Positions 19,502 through 30,619 of a DNA stretch of 64,000 nucleotides are shown one piece after another (within the stretch, counting starts at the first letter, position 1; every line of letters starts with the position of its first letter). The notes below the pieces were generated by a model, which worked only from the letters and a program-made list of their open reading frames with translations, did not search any database and was not told the DNA's origin. The DNA comes from Shewanella sp. Isolate11 (lineage in GTDB: Bacteria > Pseudomonadota > Gammaproteobacteria > Enterobacterales > Shewanellaceae). Where the stretch lies: contig NZ_JAKEVF010000003.1 in NCBI RefSeq assembly GCF_022398315.1, positions 314,087 to 378,086 of the forward strand, read 5' to 3'. Position numbers and translations under genes: made by a program.

Positions 19502-21043
19502 TTAGTAGGTGTAGCTCGCGCCTAAACCTAACGGCAAGCCGATAGACCAATAGAGCAGCAGCCATACACTCCAGATAGACAATAGCGCTAAACTGAACGG
19601 TAACATCATGGAGATCAGCGTACCTATCCCTATGCCTTTGACATAACGTTGGCAATAAACCACCACTAATGGAAAATAAGGCATCAAGGGGGTAATGATA
19701 TTTGAACTCGAGTCACCGACACGGTAAGCCGCCTGAGACAAGTCAGGACTAATATTTAATTGCATTAGCATTGGTACCAGTACTGGACCAATTAGCGCCC
19801 ATTTAGCCGACGATGACCCCACAAACAGGTTCACAAAGCCCACTAAGATTATCATACCTATGATGGTGATCTCCGCCGAAAGGTTCATCGCTTTCAGCGC
19901 TCCGGCACCTTCAACGGCAATTAAGGCACCGAGATTTGAAGCCGAAAATGCAGCCACAAATTGCGCACAGAAAAATGCCATCACAATATAGTGCGCCATG
20001 CCCGTCATCGACTTAGACATCGCCTGTACCACATCCGTGGAGTTGGTAAATGTCTTAGTTAAATAACCATAGACTAAACCCGGTAACATGAAGAAGATAA
20101 AAATCAACGGCACAATCGATTGCATCAAAGGTGCGCCAAAGCTGGTAAGCGAGCCATGTTCATCGCGTAAGGTTGATGTCTCTGACAAGGTTAATGAAAA
20201 GAAACCCACAATCGCCACCAACATGACCAAGCTGGCTATTCGAAACGCCTTAAGCTCTTGAGGTGTCGACTCGTCCATCGAAGGGATATCGACTTGATCC
20301 CGATTAACCTTATGGCTTCGATTGAGTCTCGGCTCCAACACTTTGTCGGTCAAATACCAGATAAGTAAGGTAATGGGAATACAAGAAGAAGCCGCAAAGA
20401 ACCAGTTGTTGAGTGGGTTAACTTGAATATCTGGATCGACAATTTGTGCCGCTGATTGAGTAAAGCTTTGCAGTAAAGGATCGATACCCGATGGAATAAA
20501 GTTAGCACAGAACCCACCTGATACCCCGGCGAACGCCGCGGCAATCCCCGCTAATGGATGGCGTTCAACGGTGAAAAAGATCACTCCAGCCAATGGGATC
20601 ACCACCACGTATCCGGCATCAGTAGCGGTATGAGAAATAATACCGACCAGCACTACCGCTGGAGTCAGTAGTTTCGCTGGTGTCACTTTCAGCATCTGTT
20701 TCAGCGCAGTATTGATATAACCCGAATGCTCTGCAACCCCGACACCTAACATCGCCACTAAAACTACACCTAAAGGAGCAAAAGCAGTAAAGGTGGTCAC
20801 CATGCTAGTGAGAAAATGGGTTAACGCTTCCGCGCTTAATAAGTTAGCGACCACGATGGGCGAATTAGTGCGTGGGTCAATAGCCTCGAAGCTCATTCCA
20901 GATAACAATGCCGACAAGCCCCACACACTAAACAGCAAAATAAGAAATAACATCGCCGGATCTGGCAATTTATTCCCCACACGCTCAATGCCATCAAGGG
21001 CACGTCCAAGTAACCCCGGCGCCTTATTTTCAATGTTCATCAT
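19502..21043 (-). CDS. AbgT family transporter
   Basis: A 513-residue inner-membrane protein with about a dozen helices. The LDGIERVGNKLPDPAMLFLIL N-terminus, the loop GIISHTATDAGYVVVIPL and the FVGSSSAKWALIGPVLVPM motif are typical of the AbgT family (p-aminobenzoyl-glutamate uptake in E. coli; sulfonamide/antimetabolite efflux in Neisseria and Alcanivorax homologues). Substrate and direction cannot be settled from sequence. No abgAB hydrolase genes lie beside it, which weakens a purely catabolic reading. Convergent with maoP. Confidence 0.9.
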   Translation of the reverse strand: MMNIENKAPGLLGRALDGIERVGNKLPDPAMLFLILLFSVWGLSALLSGMSFEAIDPRTNSPIVVANLLSAEALTHFLTSMVTTFTAFAPLGVVLVAMLGVGVAEHSGYINTALKQMLKVTPAKLLTPAVVLVGIISHTATDAGYVVVIPLAGVIFFTVERHPLAGIAAAFAGVSGGFCANFIPSGIDPLLQSFTQSAAQIVDPDIQVNPLNNWFFAASSCIPITLLIWYLTDKVLEPRLNRSHKVNRDQVDIPSMDESTPQELKAFRIASLVMLVAIVGFFSLTLSETSTLRDEHGSLTSFGAPLMQSIVPLIFIFFMLPGLVYGYLTKTFTNSTDVVQAMSKSMTGMAHYIVMAFFCAQFVAAFSASNLGALIAVEGAGALKAMNLSAEITIIGMIILVGFVNLFVGSSSAKWALIGPVLVPMLMQLNISPDLSQAAYRVGDSSSNIITPLMPYFPLVVVYCQRYVKGIGIGTLISMMLPFSLALLSIWSVWLLLYWSIGLPLGLGASYTY

Positions 21044-21154
21044 CCCATCCTTTGCTTGCTTTTATCCTGTCTAGCCAATGGCTAACATCACTCTAATATA
21101 GCTTCACAATACAGACCTTGGCTGTAATGAACCTTAAGTTGCCATAAAAACGAG

Positions 21155-21193
21155 CCTTAAAAAAAGCCCCGCTGTATAGGCGAGGCTTTAAGG
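21155..21193 (-). terminator. Rho-independent terminator of kdsA
   Basis: A hairpin with AAAGCC / GGCTTT core plus outer CCTTAA / TTAAGG pairing. The minus-strand T run follows directly. It sits 22 bases past the kdsA stop. Confidence 0.82.
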
Positions 21194-21214
21194 ATTTGTG
21201 AGATAAAACGCAAA

Positions 21215-22066
<852 letters not shown>

Positions 22067-22191
22067 TTATCTCTCTTAAAAGTGTAAGGCCATGCTTTAA
22101 CGCCTTAGCCCTTAGCAATTTCTTCGTCATCTAAACTAGGCTGTGCCTACTCAAAATACAGTACACTCAACACACACAACCTAAGTGAACA

Positions 22192-23442
22192 TTATCCCAC
22201 CACCTGCAAAATCTGACCGCATAACCATGCCATATAAGTGCCTACAGCATAGCCTAACACTGCAAGTAACACACCTACAGGTGCTAGCGCTGGATGGAAC
22301 GCAGCGGCAACGACTGGAGCTGAAGCGGCCCCGCCCACATTAGCCTGACTGCCCACCGCCATGTAAAACAGCGGCGCTTTAATGATCTTAGCCACCAACA
22401 GCATAAAGCTGGCATGAACCACCATCCAAATAATGCCGATGGCGAAATACCACAAATTGTCGGCATCAAATAATTTAAACACATCCATATGTAGACCAAT
22501 GGTCGCCACTAAGATGTATAAGAAAGCCGATGCCACTTTAGATGCACCCGCCGCTTCAAGATGACGCACAGGACTAAATGACATTGCAAGACCAATAGTG
22601 GTCACAGTCACAATCAACCAGAAGAACTTAGAAGTTAAGCTGTAATCACGGGTCCAAGGATAATTGGCTTCGAAAAAAGGTCCTAAGAAGTCGGCAAATA
22701 CATGTGCTAAACCCGTAATACCGAAGCCCACAGCAACGATCATCATCAAGTCACGTAAGCTAGGAATGCGCGAATTCTCGGCGTGGTATTTTTCTACTTT
22801 CTGTTTTAAGGTTTCAATCGCACGAGTATCGGCACCGGTTTTAGCATCGATCTCTTTAGCTTTTGACGCCATAAACAGTAACACTGCCATCCAGATATTG
22901 GCCACAATCACATCGACCGTCACCATAATCGAGAAGATATTACCGCCTGCTTCATAGATCTCTTTCATTGCCGCCTGGTTTGCACCGCCGCCAATCCAGC
23001 TCCCCGCGAGGGTTGTCATGCCGCGCCATACTGCATCTGGACCGGTTACACCTAACACATCTGGATTGATAGTCGCGATGATCAGTAGTGCAATAGGGCC
23101 ACCAATCACAATGCCTACAGTACCGGTTAAGAACATCACGATCGCCTTGGGGCCCAATCCAAGAATGGCTTTAAGGTCGACACTTAAAATCAATAACACA
23201 AGACACGCGGGTAATAAGTAACGCGATGCCACATAGTAAAGTTGTGAGGTATCACCATCGAGAATTCCAAAAGAGTTCAACAGCGAAGGAAGGAAATAAC
23301 ACAGTAATAACGCAGGAATGAAACGGTAGAACTTGACCCAAAACGGATGACTACTGCTATTGGTGTAAAAGACGAACCCCAATATTGCCGCTAATAGGCC
23401 TAAACCTGTCGCGTCATTGGTGACAAGTGCGGTACCGCTCAT
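22192..23442 (-). CDS. DUF819 family integral membrane protein
   Basis: A 416-residue membrane protein with roughly ten to eleven helices. Features of the DUF819 (YjcL-like) family include the SWIGGGANQAAMKE motif around residue 155 and the GSQANVGGAASAPVVAAAFHP motif near residue 370. The inverted-repeat-like pattern of two similar Gly-rich, re-entrant motifs suggests a secondary transporter fold. The substrate is unknown. It is inserted between sirB1 and kdsA, which are adjacent in enterics, with about 130-165 base gaps on each side, so it may have its own promoter. Confidence 0.85.
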   Translation of the reverse strand: MSGTALVTNDATGLGLLAAILGFVFYTNSSSHPFWVKFYRFIPALLLCYFLPSLLNSFGILDGDTSQLYYVASRYLLPACLVLLILSVDLKAILGLGPKAIVMFLTGTVGIVIGGPIALLIIATINPDVLGVTGPDAVWRGMTTLAGSWIGGGANQAAMKEIYEAGGNIFSIMVTVDVIVANIWMAVLLFMASKAKEIDAKTGADTRAIETLKQKVEKYHAENSRIPSLRDLMMIVAVGFGITGLAHVFADFLGPFFEANYPWTRDYSLTSKFFWLIVTVTTIGLAMSFSPVRHLEAAGASKVASAFLYILVATIGLHMDVFKLFDADNLWYFAIGIIWMVVHASFMLLVAKIIKAPLFYMAVGSQANVGGAASAPVVAAAFHPALAPVGVLLAVLGYAVGTYMAWLCGQILQVVG

Positions 23443-23607
23443 GTTATCTCCCCATTAATCTGATAGTTATGATTATTATTGTTTATGAATTTTAGTTTTA
23501 ACTTTATTGGATAAGCCGTCTTAGACAGCTCTCCTCAAGCAGCTTTCACAACCCAAGCTATCAGTCTAGCTATTTAACTAGGACTAAAGCCAAGAGCGAA
23601 AGTCGGC

Positions 23608-24396
23608 TTAATGATAAACCTCGCGTTCATCATTAAGCTCTTTGAGTTGCAATTTAACTAACTCAGTCACTGGATCATGAGGGCTATTATCGACAAAATG
23701 TTTTAAGTCGGCAGCAGCCACACTGATACAACCCAGTTGCTGTGCAATAAAAGCTCGTTCACGATTGAGGTTCAAATCGTCACTATGCCACTGCAATAAC
23801 AAATTACAGCACTCCATCGCACGTTCAAATTCATGAGCCAATATCGCGCCCGCTTTAAGCTCGTGGATCATACGCGACAACAAACGTTTCACGCTGGCAC
23901 CTTTAAGATAGCGGGGCTTAAGTGGCGCACTATTTCCCAGCTCACCACGCACGATGACATGCAGCTGATGCTTGCTAAGCGGGTTACCTGTTAGGCAGTC
24001 AATATAGGTCACTTGCTTGTCGATATTGCAACATAGCACTGTGGTTCCAGGCAATAACAACGGCTCTAATACCAGATCCAGCTGCTTTGCCAGTAACATC
24101 AATAGCGTCGCTAATGTAGTGCTGTTGCCTTGCCGTGACGTCACGCACTTGGCTAAATCCGCCGCCTCAACACTGAAATAGTTATCACGGGCGCAAAAAC
24201 CAAGATCATGATAAAACCATTTCAGTAAGGCATTAAGCCTGTCGTGACGATCGACATGGTAATGGCTTAAAACTGAACCGGCCAGTTCAAGCCATGCCCA
24301 ATTGGCACTCTTCTTATTGGAAAAACCTAAATGCTCGGTAATGTCAAACGCACTCTCAGGCAACGAGAGTTCATCATTAAGGATCATTTGTGTCAT
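23608..24396 (-). CDS. sirB1: SirB1 family protein (transglutaminase-like plus TPR)
   Basis: A 262-residue protein of the SirB1/YchA family. The N-terminal part contains the SirB1 transglutaminase-like fold (VDRHDRLNALLKWFYHDLGFCARDNYF) and the C-terminal part TPR-like helices (LNRERAFIAQQLGCISVAAADLKHFV). The enzymatic role is not established; the name derives from a Salmonella study of invasion-gene regulation. The start overlaps the sirB2 stop (TAATG at 24396), giving coupled translation. The hemA-prfA-prmC-sirB2-sirB1 context is conserved in gammaproteobacteria. Confidence 0.88.
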   Translation of the reverse strand: MTQMILNDELSLPESAFDITEHLGFSNKKSANWAWLELAGSVLSHYHVDRHDRLNALLKWFYHDLGFCARDNYFSVEAADLAKCVTSRQGNSTTLATLLMLLAKQLDLVLEPLLLPGTTVLCCNIDKQVTYIDCLTGNPLSKHQLHVIVRGELGNSAPLKPRYLKGASVKRLLSRMIHELKAGAILAHEFERAMECCNLLLQWHSDDLNLNRERAFIAQQLGCISVAAADLKHFVDNSPHDPVTELVKLQLKELNDEREVYH

Positions 24397-24782
24397 TAAC
24401 CCATTATTATCGCTTGTTTCACCATTGCGATCTTACCCGCATAAACAATCCACGCTAACGCGCCTAATGCAGCAAAGACTTTAAACAGCTTTGGACGATT
24501 CGCTTTTAGAGCGATTGTCGCGAGGAAAATATAAGCCACAACGGCACCGATCTTCTCAGTTAACCAGGCATCTTGGAATGGATACTGTTTAATGATGAAA
24601 CAAAGGGTTAAACCCGATAACAGCAATAAAGTATCTATGATATGAGGTGCAACCTTAACAATCTTCTTGTCCATGATAGGAGACTGCTTTAGGTGCAGGG
24701 CAAAGCGCACAATGAAAAACAGTACACTAAGGGCAATAAACGTCATGTGAATATGTTTTATAGCGGGATATAAACTGTCCAT
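24396..24782 (-). CDS. sirB2: SirB2 family membrane protein
   Basis: A 128-residue inner-membrane protein with four hydrophobic helices. The first helix begins KHIHMTFIALSVLFFIVRF, with the conserved His pair of the SirB2/YchQ family, and PHIIDTLLLLSGLTL forms the second. Function is unknown. It precedes sirB1 with a one-base overlap. Unlike in enterics, it is separated from prmC by a small membrane-protein gene and repeat copy C, so it is probably no longer transcribed with prmC. Confidence 0.87.
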   Translation of the reverse strand: MDSLYPAIKHIHMTFIALSVLFFIVRFALHLKQSPIMDKKIVKVAPHIIDTLLLLSGLTLCFIIKQYPFQDAWLTEKIGAVVAYIFLATIALKANRPKLFKVFAALGALAWIVYAGKIAMVKQAIIMG

Positions 24783-24954
24783 TTTAGTTTCTTCAGTTGC
24801 TCACAAAGGCGCTAGTGTACCCGATTAGCCCCACTATCACCAATAAGATTGATTATCGATAGAGGGCGTTAATCACACTGGCTTATGATGCCGATTTTGC
24901 CAGTACTAGAATAGCCAAAACAGCGCGGTTTCTTGCTGCAACGGCAATACCCCA

Positions 24955-25197
24955 TTACTGCTCTTGCGCCTCTTTAAGTGCCTTTTCCCGTTTTTCGGCT
25001 TCCTCTTTCATGAACTGATTCATATCTTTATCAAACTGCTCAATCTCATTGGGATTAACCGGTACTTTGGGCACATTACCTGTCGATGCCTCATTGATCT
25101 CCGCAGCCTGTTGGCTCAGCTGAGTACCCTGACCCAGCTGTTTATAAATCAACATGCCTATGATCAGCAGCGCCAATAACATCCCTATCATTCTCAT
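24955..25197 (-). CDS. Small single-helix membrane protein, 80 residues, unknown function
   Basis: The product has one N-terminal helix (MRMIGMLLALLIIGMLIYK) that could be an anchor or signal peptide. A Gln- and Asn-rich linker and a highly charged C-terminal coiled coil (FMKEEAEKREKALKEAQEQ) follow. I do not recognise a named family. The charge pattern and clean frame suggest a real gene; a modest ribosome-binding site (AGGAATA) lies ahead of the ATG. It lies between sirB2 and prmC in a conserved block. Confidence 0.65.
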   Translation of the reverse strand: MRMIGMLLALLIIGMLIYKQLGQGTQLSQQAAEINEASTGNVPKVPVNPNEIEQFDKDMNQFMKEEAEKREKALKEAQEQ

Positions 25198-25326
25198 ACT
25201 CTTTATTCCTGTTCAGTAAAATATCGACAACGATTAGATTGCTCTCAAGCTAGCCGATTTTGATTTTGATAACAAATCCTTCCAAGGTAGCTAATTTCAA
25301 TTTGATGCCAATCGACTATCGAAATC

Positions 25327-25502
25327 ATACCTATCAAAGTAAATTAGTGAGCAGCCCGTTTGTAACAGAAAAGGGCGCAGGAAAAATTGTCGAGAATAAG
25401 GCGTAAATTGCAGTAACTAAGTATTCTAATAACAACATTAACAACACGGTTATCGGCGATTTTAACTAGCAAGAATTATCAGATAATTACTGCGATTGAT
25501 AT
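25327..25502. repeat. 176-bp MITE-like intergenic repeat, copy C
   Basis: Third copy, with ends ATACCTATC and GATTGATAT, one mismatch each from the ideal inverted termini. It lies between the 80-residue membrane-protein gene and the prmC terminator, inside a locus that is otherwise compact in related bacteria. The whole gap 25198-25582 holds only this element and the terminator. Confidence 0.85.
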
Positions 25503-25515
25503 AAACCGCCACCAT

Positions 25516-25550
25516 AAAAAAACGCCATCAGGTGATCCTAATGGCGTTTT
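25516..25550 (-). terminator. Rho-independent terminator of the hemA-prfA-prmC operon
   Basis: A 10-bp stem AAAACGCCAT / ATGGCGTTTT with an inner AGG / CCT pairing. A T run follows on the minus strand, 33 bases past the prmC stop. Confidence 0.9.
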
Positions 25551-25582
25551 CAAATCAACAAGGGCAAACCTTGAAAACTGCT

Positions 25583-26425
25583 CTAACGGGGCCAACGTCC
25601 CAAGGTGCAGCGATCATTACTGCCAAAATCTCTAACGGTTGCCACTGACTCATAACCCAGTTCAATCATCTTCTTGCGGACGGTCAATGCCTGCTCAAAA
25701 CCATGCTCCAGCAGCAGATATCCACCCGGCGCCAAATAATCACGTGCCGCACTGGCGATATGAAACAGGTCGGCATAACCTTGTTCGCCAGCCGTTAATG
25801 CACTTTGCGGCTCGAATCTGACATCTCCTTGCGATAAATGCTCATCATCTTCATCGATATAGGGTGGGTTTGAAACTATCAAATTAAAGTCATACTGCTC
25901 AATGGCATCAAACCAGTCACTTTGCAGCACTTCGACTTGAGACAATTTCAAGTTATCACGATTAGCTTTAGCCAATGCAACGGCTTCAATAACCTTATCT
26001 ACCGCAGTCACTTTCCAGGTGCTTCGCTCAAACGCCAATGACAAAGCAATGGCGCCCGTTCCGGTACCTAAGTCGAGTACTTTAGCATTGGTCGCCAGAG
26101 GCAAATTCAGCGCAGTTTCAACCAAAATTTCAGTATCGGGACGCGGAATTAACGTGGTGGGATTGACCATAAAAGACAGCGACCAGAACTCACGCTCACC
26201 GACGATATGCGCGATAGGCGTACCTATGGCACGCTGCGCCACCATCTTTTTAAAGTCATTGACTTGATCAGCGGTCAAACGCTCTTCGGGCCAAGTGTAC
26301 AGATAACTACGCGGTTTATGGATAACGTGCAGTAAGATCACTTCGGCATCGAGCTTAGCAGTATCTGAGATCTCAACAAATTGAGATGAAGCCCACTCGA
26401 GGGCTTCAGCTAAGGTTTTAAGCAA
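25583..26425 (-). CDS. prmC: Peptide chain release factor N5-glutamine methyltransferase
   Basis: PrmC (HemK) methylates the Gln of the GGQ motif in RF1 and RF2. The 280-residue protein has the SAM-binding LDLGTGTGAIALSLA motif (about residues 116-130) and the catalytic NPPY in VSNPPYIDEDD. The substrate prfA lies 9 bases upstream in the same operon. Confidence 0.96.
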   Translation of the reverse strand: MLKTLAEALEWASSQFVEISDTAKLDAEVILLHVIHKPRSYLYTWPEERLTADQVNDFKKMVAQRAIGTPIAHIVGEREFWSLSFMVNPTTLIPRPDTEILVETALNLPLATNAKVLDLGTGTGAIALSLAFERSTWKVTAVDKVIEAVALAKANRDNLKLSQVEVLQSDWFDAIEQYDFNLIVSNPPYIDEDDEHLSQGDVRFEPQSALTAGEQGYADLFHIASAARDYLAPGGYLLLEHGFEQALTVRKKMIELGYESVATVRDFGSNDRCTLGRWPR

Positions 26426-26434
26426 CAGAATTCC

Positions 26435-27520
26435 TTAATCTTCGCCTAGGGCGGCCAGCATATCGGCTTGGTTTTCTTGCATCAATGGGCCGATGATCGT
26501 ATCGAGATCCCCTTCCATCACTTCGTTCAAGCGATATAACGTCAGGTTGATACGGTGTTCACTCACGCGTCCCTGAGGGAAGTTATAGGTACGAATACGT
26601 TCAGAACGATCACCACTAGCAACTAGATTACGGCGAGTCGATTCCTCTTCACTGCGACGTTTTTCATCTTCAACCGCCTGAATACGCGCAGACAACACGC
26701 TCATAGCTTGGGCACGGTTTTTATGTTGCGAACGTTGATCCTGACACTCGACCACAATACCTGAAGGGATATGGGTAATACGAATAGCTGAATCGGTTTT
26801 GTTAACGTGCTGACCACCCGCCCCTGAGGCGCGGAAAGTATCGACTTTTAAGTCGGCAGGGTTAATTTGAATCGCTTCAGCTTCTGGGATTTCAGGCATG
26901 ACCACGACGGTACAAGCTGAAGTATGCACGCGACCTTGAGATTCGGTCTCAGGTACACGCTGTACACGATGCCCGCCAGATTCAAATTTAAGCTTACCGT
27001 AAACGCCATCACCGTTAACTTTGATGATGATCTCTTTAAAGCCACCATGCTCGCCTTCGTTGGCATTCATCAATTCGATTTGCCAGCGATTCGCCTCACA
27101 GTAACGACTATACATACGGTAAAGATCACCCGCAAAGATCGCTGCTTCATCGCCACCGGCACCGGCACGAATTTCAACGAAGGCGTTGTTATCATCTTTG
27201 GGGTCTTTAGGTAATAGTAGGATTTGCAATTCAGCTTCGAGGGTTTCAAGCGCTTCTTTAGCCACTTTTATCTCTTCCTGTGCCATCTCTTTTAGCTCAG
27301 GATCGTCTTCGGCTAGCATCTCTTGCGCCGACTCAAGATCGGCTTCAGCCTGCTGAAAGGCTTTGAAAGTTTTTACCACATCTTCGAGTTGAGAATACTC
27401 TTTGGACAGAGCGCGAAAGCGCTCTTGGTCGGCAATCACGCCGGCATCACTCAATAGCGCCAATACTTCTTCATTACGCTCAAGCAAGCCTTCGAGCTTG
27501 CGAATCACACTGTCCTTCAT
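26435..27520 (-). CDS. prfA: Peptide chain release factor 1
   Basis: RF1 recognises UAA and UAG stop codons. It has 361 residues, the usual length, with the peptidyl-hydrolysis motif [16 protein letters not shown] containing the universally conserved GGQ, and the codon-recognition tripeptide region around [16 protein letters not shown] upstream of the C-terminal domain. It is the middle gene of hemA-prfA-prmC: 13 bases after hemA and 9 before prmC. Confidence 0.98.
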   Translation of the reverse strand: MKDSVIRKLEGLLERNEEVLALLSDAGVIADQERFRALSKEYSQLEDVVKTFKAFQQAEADLESAQEMLAEDDPELKEMAQEEIKVAKEALETLEAELQILLLPKDPKDDNNAFVEIRAGAGGDEAAIFAGDLYRMYSRYCEANRWQIELMNANEGEHGGFKEIIIKVNGDGVYGKLKFESGGHRVQRVPETESQGRVHTSACTVVVMPEIPEAEAIQINPADLKVDTFRASGAGGQHVNKTDSAIRITHIPSGIVVECQDQRSQHKNRAQAMSVLSARIQAVEDEKRRSEEESTRRNLVASGDRSERIRTYNFPQGRVSEHRINLTLYRLNEVMEGDLDTIIGPLMQENQADMLAALGED

Positions 27521-27533
27521 TCCAACGCTAACC

Positions 27534-28784
27534 TTAGTCTTTATCTAATCCAAGCGCTGTGCGTAATTGTCCTAGGCTGTTTAAATCACCGCGGCGACTT
27601 GCTGCGGTTAATGCCTGTGTAGGCGCGTGGATCAATTTATTGGTTAATCGATTAGCCAGTTCAAGGATGACTTTTTCAGTGTCACCACCTTGGGCTAATT
27701 TATTGATCGCACGCTCAACTTCTTCATCTTTTATCGCCATACTGCCAGTACGATATTCACGGATACTGTCCACTGACTCTAACGAGCGGACCCACTCCAT
27801 GAAATGATGAGATTCCTCTTCAACAATTACTTCAGCTTGCTCGGCAGCCTCTCGTCTTGAGGCCATATTCTGTTCAATAATGCTTTGCAGATCGTCAACC
27901 GTATAGAGGAAGGCATCATCGAGATCCCCGACTTCAGCTTCAATATCCCTTGGAACGGCTATATCAACCAATAACATAGGTTGATGACGACGCTGTTTCA
28001 GCGCTTTTTCTACCATGCCTTTACCGAGTATAGGTAATGGGCTGGCGGTAGAGGATATCACGATATCGGCTTTAGGGAGATACTCTGGTATCTGTTCGAG
28101 CGTAATTGCTGTTGCACCGAACTCTTCACACATGGCTTCTGCGCGAGAAACGGTGCGGTTGGCGACGATCATCGACGCCACACCATTATCTTTTAAATGT
28201 CTTGCCACCAACTCAATGGTCTCACCCGCACCAATCAACAACACTTTGGTGCTGCTCAGCGCCGAGAAAATATGTTTAGCCATACTGACCGCAGCAAATG
28301 CAACAGACACAGCAGCGGCACCGATTTCTGTTTCGGTACGCACCTTTTTGGCTACAGAGAAGGTATTTTGGAACAAGCGATCCATAGTCACAGCCACAGT
28401 TCCAGCTTCTTTAGCCTTCATAAATGACTGTTTTACCTGACCTAAAATTTGCGGTTCACCTAAGATCAAGGAGTCAAGACCCGACGAAACCCGCATCAAG
28501 TGTTGTACCACTTGCTGTCCTTGATATTGATACAGGCAGGGCTCGACGTCTTCATGACTGAGTTGGTGATACTCTTCTAACCACTTAATCACCGCCGCTT
28601 CTTCACCGGTATTACAGTAAAGTTCGGTACGGTTACAGGTAGAAACGATCACCGCTTCACCAGTTTGAGTACAACTGGCTAAGCTCTTCATCGCATCATG
28701 AATTTTATCAGGCGCAAACGCTACTTTTTCACGTAGGTCTACGGTGGCTGTTTTATGGTTAATACCGATTGCTACAAGGCTCAT
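27534..28784 (-). CDS. hemA: Glutamyl-tRNA reductase
   Basis: First committed enzyme of C5 tetrapyrrole synthesis; it reduces Glu-tRNA to glutamate-1-semialdehyde with NADPH. I start at ATG 28784 ([23 protein letters not shown]), giving 416 residues, which matches the E. coli N-terminus. A longer frame adds 15 unrelated residues. Catalytic Cys lies in [12 protein letters not shown], and the Rossmann motif is [16 protein letters not shown]. It heads the prfA-prmC operon and is divergent from lolB across about 270 bases. Confidence 0.97.
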   Translation of the reverse strand: MSLVAIGINHKTATVDLREKVAFAPDKIHDAMKSLASCTQTGEAVIVSTCNRTELYCNTGEEAAVIKWLEEYHQLSHEDVEPCLYQYQGQQVVQHLMRVSSGLDSLILGEPQILGQVKQSFMKAKEAGTVAVTMDRLFQNTFSVAKKVRTETEIGAAAVSVAFAAVSMAKHIFSALSSTKVLLIGAGETIELVARHLKDNGVASMIVANRTVSRAEAMCEEFGATAITLEQIPEYLPKADIVISSTASPLPILGKGMVEKALKQRRHQPMLLVDIAVPRDIEAEVGDLDDAFLYTVDDLQSIIEQNMASRREAAEQAEVIVEEESHHFMEWVRSLESVDSIREYRTGSMAIKDEEVERAINKLAQGGDTEKVILELANRLTNKLIHAPTQALTAASRRGDLNSLGQLRTALGLDKD

Positions 28785-29004
28785 CTGACTCTTTGGGGTC
28801 TCTATGGCATTACAGTTATTGGCACTCATTCTACTGAATTGAGCCAGCTAAAAACAGAATACGCTTAACAAAACCGAATAATAATCTTGATTCTTACTTA
28901 TTTTTCCAATTAAACCTTGATGAATTAAACCTTAACAAGTTGGAGTAACATATTGCTCGCGACCCCTTTCAGGCCAAGGCTGGCAGGAAATTTACCAAAT
29001 AGCA

Positions 29005-29033
29005 TTGGTATTTAGATTTAGCCCTCGTATGAT
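29005..29033 (+). promoter_or_regulatory. Sigma-70-type promoter for lolB-ispE
   Basis: TTGGTA (29005-29010), a 17-base spacer and TATGAT (29028-29033), about 24 bases before the lolB ATG. Five of six -10 positions and four of six -35 positions fit consensus. Confidence 0.55.
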
Positions 29034-29057
29034 ATGAGCTAGTTATTTCAGCAATAG

Positions 29058-29693
29058 ATGAATAATTTGAACTACCTCACAAAAATCACTCTTAGCTTAT
29101 TGATACTCACGCTATTTATCCTTGGCGGCTGTAGTAGTAAACCCGATCTTAATCTTGTGCCCATTGAAGTAACTCATGTATCTCAAACCAAAGCTTGGGA
29201 GATGCAAGGTAAACTCGCTGTCAGAACGCCACAGGACAAATTTAGCACTAACTTATATTGGTTGCATACTGATAAACAAGATGAGCTGCGCCTCACGACC
29301 ATGCTAGGCACAACGGTCATGTCACTGAGTAATAACAGCAGCGGTGCCAGCCTGACCATCGAGGATAAAACCTATCGGGACAAAGACGCCGAACGACTAT
29401 TAAAACGCTTAACCGGCTGGTCAATCCCCATCGAAAGTCTGCCTTTATGGATAACAGGTCAAGTCGCCGACACAGACAAAGTGATCAGCACCGACGAGCA
29501 AACTCGACCGCAGCTGATTCAGTCAACAACGGGTCAGCAGCCATGGCAAGTCAGTTTTAAACGTTGGCAGCAGCAAAGTGGTGCCGAATTGCCACAATTA
29601 CTTGAGCTAAGTCGAGAAAATATCCGACTCAAAATCCAAATAAATCAGTGGCAAGCTCTTACTGAAAACCTTGATAATCAATCGAGTAACTGA
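29058..29693 (+). CDS. lolB: Outer-membrane lipoprotein receptor LolB
   Basis: LolB accepts lipoproteins from periplasmic LolA and inserts them into the outer membrane. The 211-residue precursor has a lipoprotein signal peptide ending in LGGC, with Cys25 lipidated and followed by SSKPD. The mature [22 protein letters not shown] segment matches the LolB beta-barrel. It is followed by ispE with a 7-base gap, the standard gammaproteobacterial lolB-ispE-prs order. Confidence 0.94.
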   Translation: MNNLNYLTKITLSLLILTLFILGGCSSKPDLNLVPIEVTHVSQTKAWEMQGKLAVRTPQDKFSTNLYWLHTDKQDELRLTTMLGTTVMSLSNNSSGASLTIEDKTYRDKDAERLLKRLTGWSIPIESLPLWITGQVADTDKVISTDEQTRPQLIQSTTGQQPWQVSFKRWQQQSGAELPQLLELSRENIRLKIQINQWQALTENLDNQSSN

Positions 29694-29700
29694 AAAAAGA

Positions 29701-30555
29701 ATGAATAACTCCATCTCGAAAGCCTGGCCAGCACCGGCAAAACTCAACCTGTTTCTGCATATCAATGGCAGACGCGCCGATGGTTACCATGAATTACAAA
29801 CCCTGTTCCAATTTATCGACTATGGCGATCAGCTTGATTTTGCCATCAATGAAACTGGCGAACTCACATTACATTCCACAATGAGTAACGTTGTCGCAAA
29901 TAGCGATAACTTAATTCTCAGAGCCGCAAAATTACTCCAACAACAAACAGGTACTCAACTGGGCGCAGAGATCTGGCTCGATAAAATTCTGCCCATGGGA
30001 GGCGGGATCGGTGGGGGATCATCCGATGCAGCAACCACTTTAGTCGCCTTAAATCAGTTATGGGCTACGGGTTTAAGCCAACAACAACTAGCCGATATTG
30101 GCTTGCAACTCGGTGCCGATGTTCCTGTATTTATTAATGGTTTAGCCGCATTTGCCGAAGGTGTTGGAGAAAAATTATTAAGTGTCGAGCTTGATGAACC
30201 TTGGTATCTTGTCATTACACCCGATGTGCATGTATCGACTGGCGAAGTGTTTCAACATCCCCAACTTCCGCGTAATACCCCTAAACTAAAATTAGCCGAT
30301 TTAATGCACAATAAATGGCATAATGATTGTGAGCAACTGGTCAGTGAACTTCACCCCCAAGTTGCCAAAGCATTGGCGTGGCTGATAGAATATGCGCCGT
30401 CTCGGATGACAGGTACAGGAGCATGTGTTTTCGGTACCTTTGATAGCCGCCAGCAGGCCGAAACTGCCTTTGCGCAGTTACCCGCAAGCATGAGTGGTTT
30501 CATCGCCAAAGGGACAAATAAATCACCATTAATGTTGCGCTTAGCGCAGTGTTAA
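29701..30555 (+). CDS. ispE: 4-diphosphocytidyl-2-C-methyl-D-erythritol kinase
   Basis: A GHMP-family kinase of the MEP isoprenoid pathway. Substrate motif [20 protein letters not shown] is near the N-terminus, and the ATP-binding glycine motif is [15 protein letters not shown] start at ATG 29701 ([16 protein letters not shown]), giving 284 residues, after a short A/G-rich site. An in-frame start at 29671 would lie inside lolB. Confidence 0.96.
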   Translation: MNNSISKAWPAPAKLNLFLHINGRRADGYHELQTLFQFIDYGDQLDFAINETGELTLHSTMSNVVANSDNLILRAAKLLQQQTGTQLGAEIWLDKILPMGGGIGGGSSDAATTLVALNQLWATGLSQQQLADIGLQLGADVPVFINGLAAFAEGVGEKLLSVELDEPWYLVITPDVHVSTGEVFQHPQLPRNTPKLKLADLMHNKWHNDCEQLVSELHPQVAKALAWLIEYAPSRMTGTGACVFGTFDSRQQAETAFAQLPASMSGFIAKGTNKSPLMLRLAQC

Positions 30556-30619
30556 AACCATTCGGGATAAGCCTATTTATCTCGTTCATTAAATGAACCA
30601 TACGCCTGAGGTCCATACA

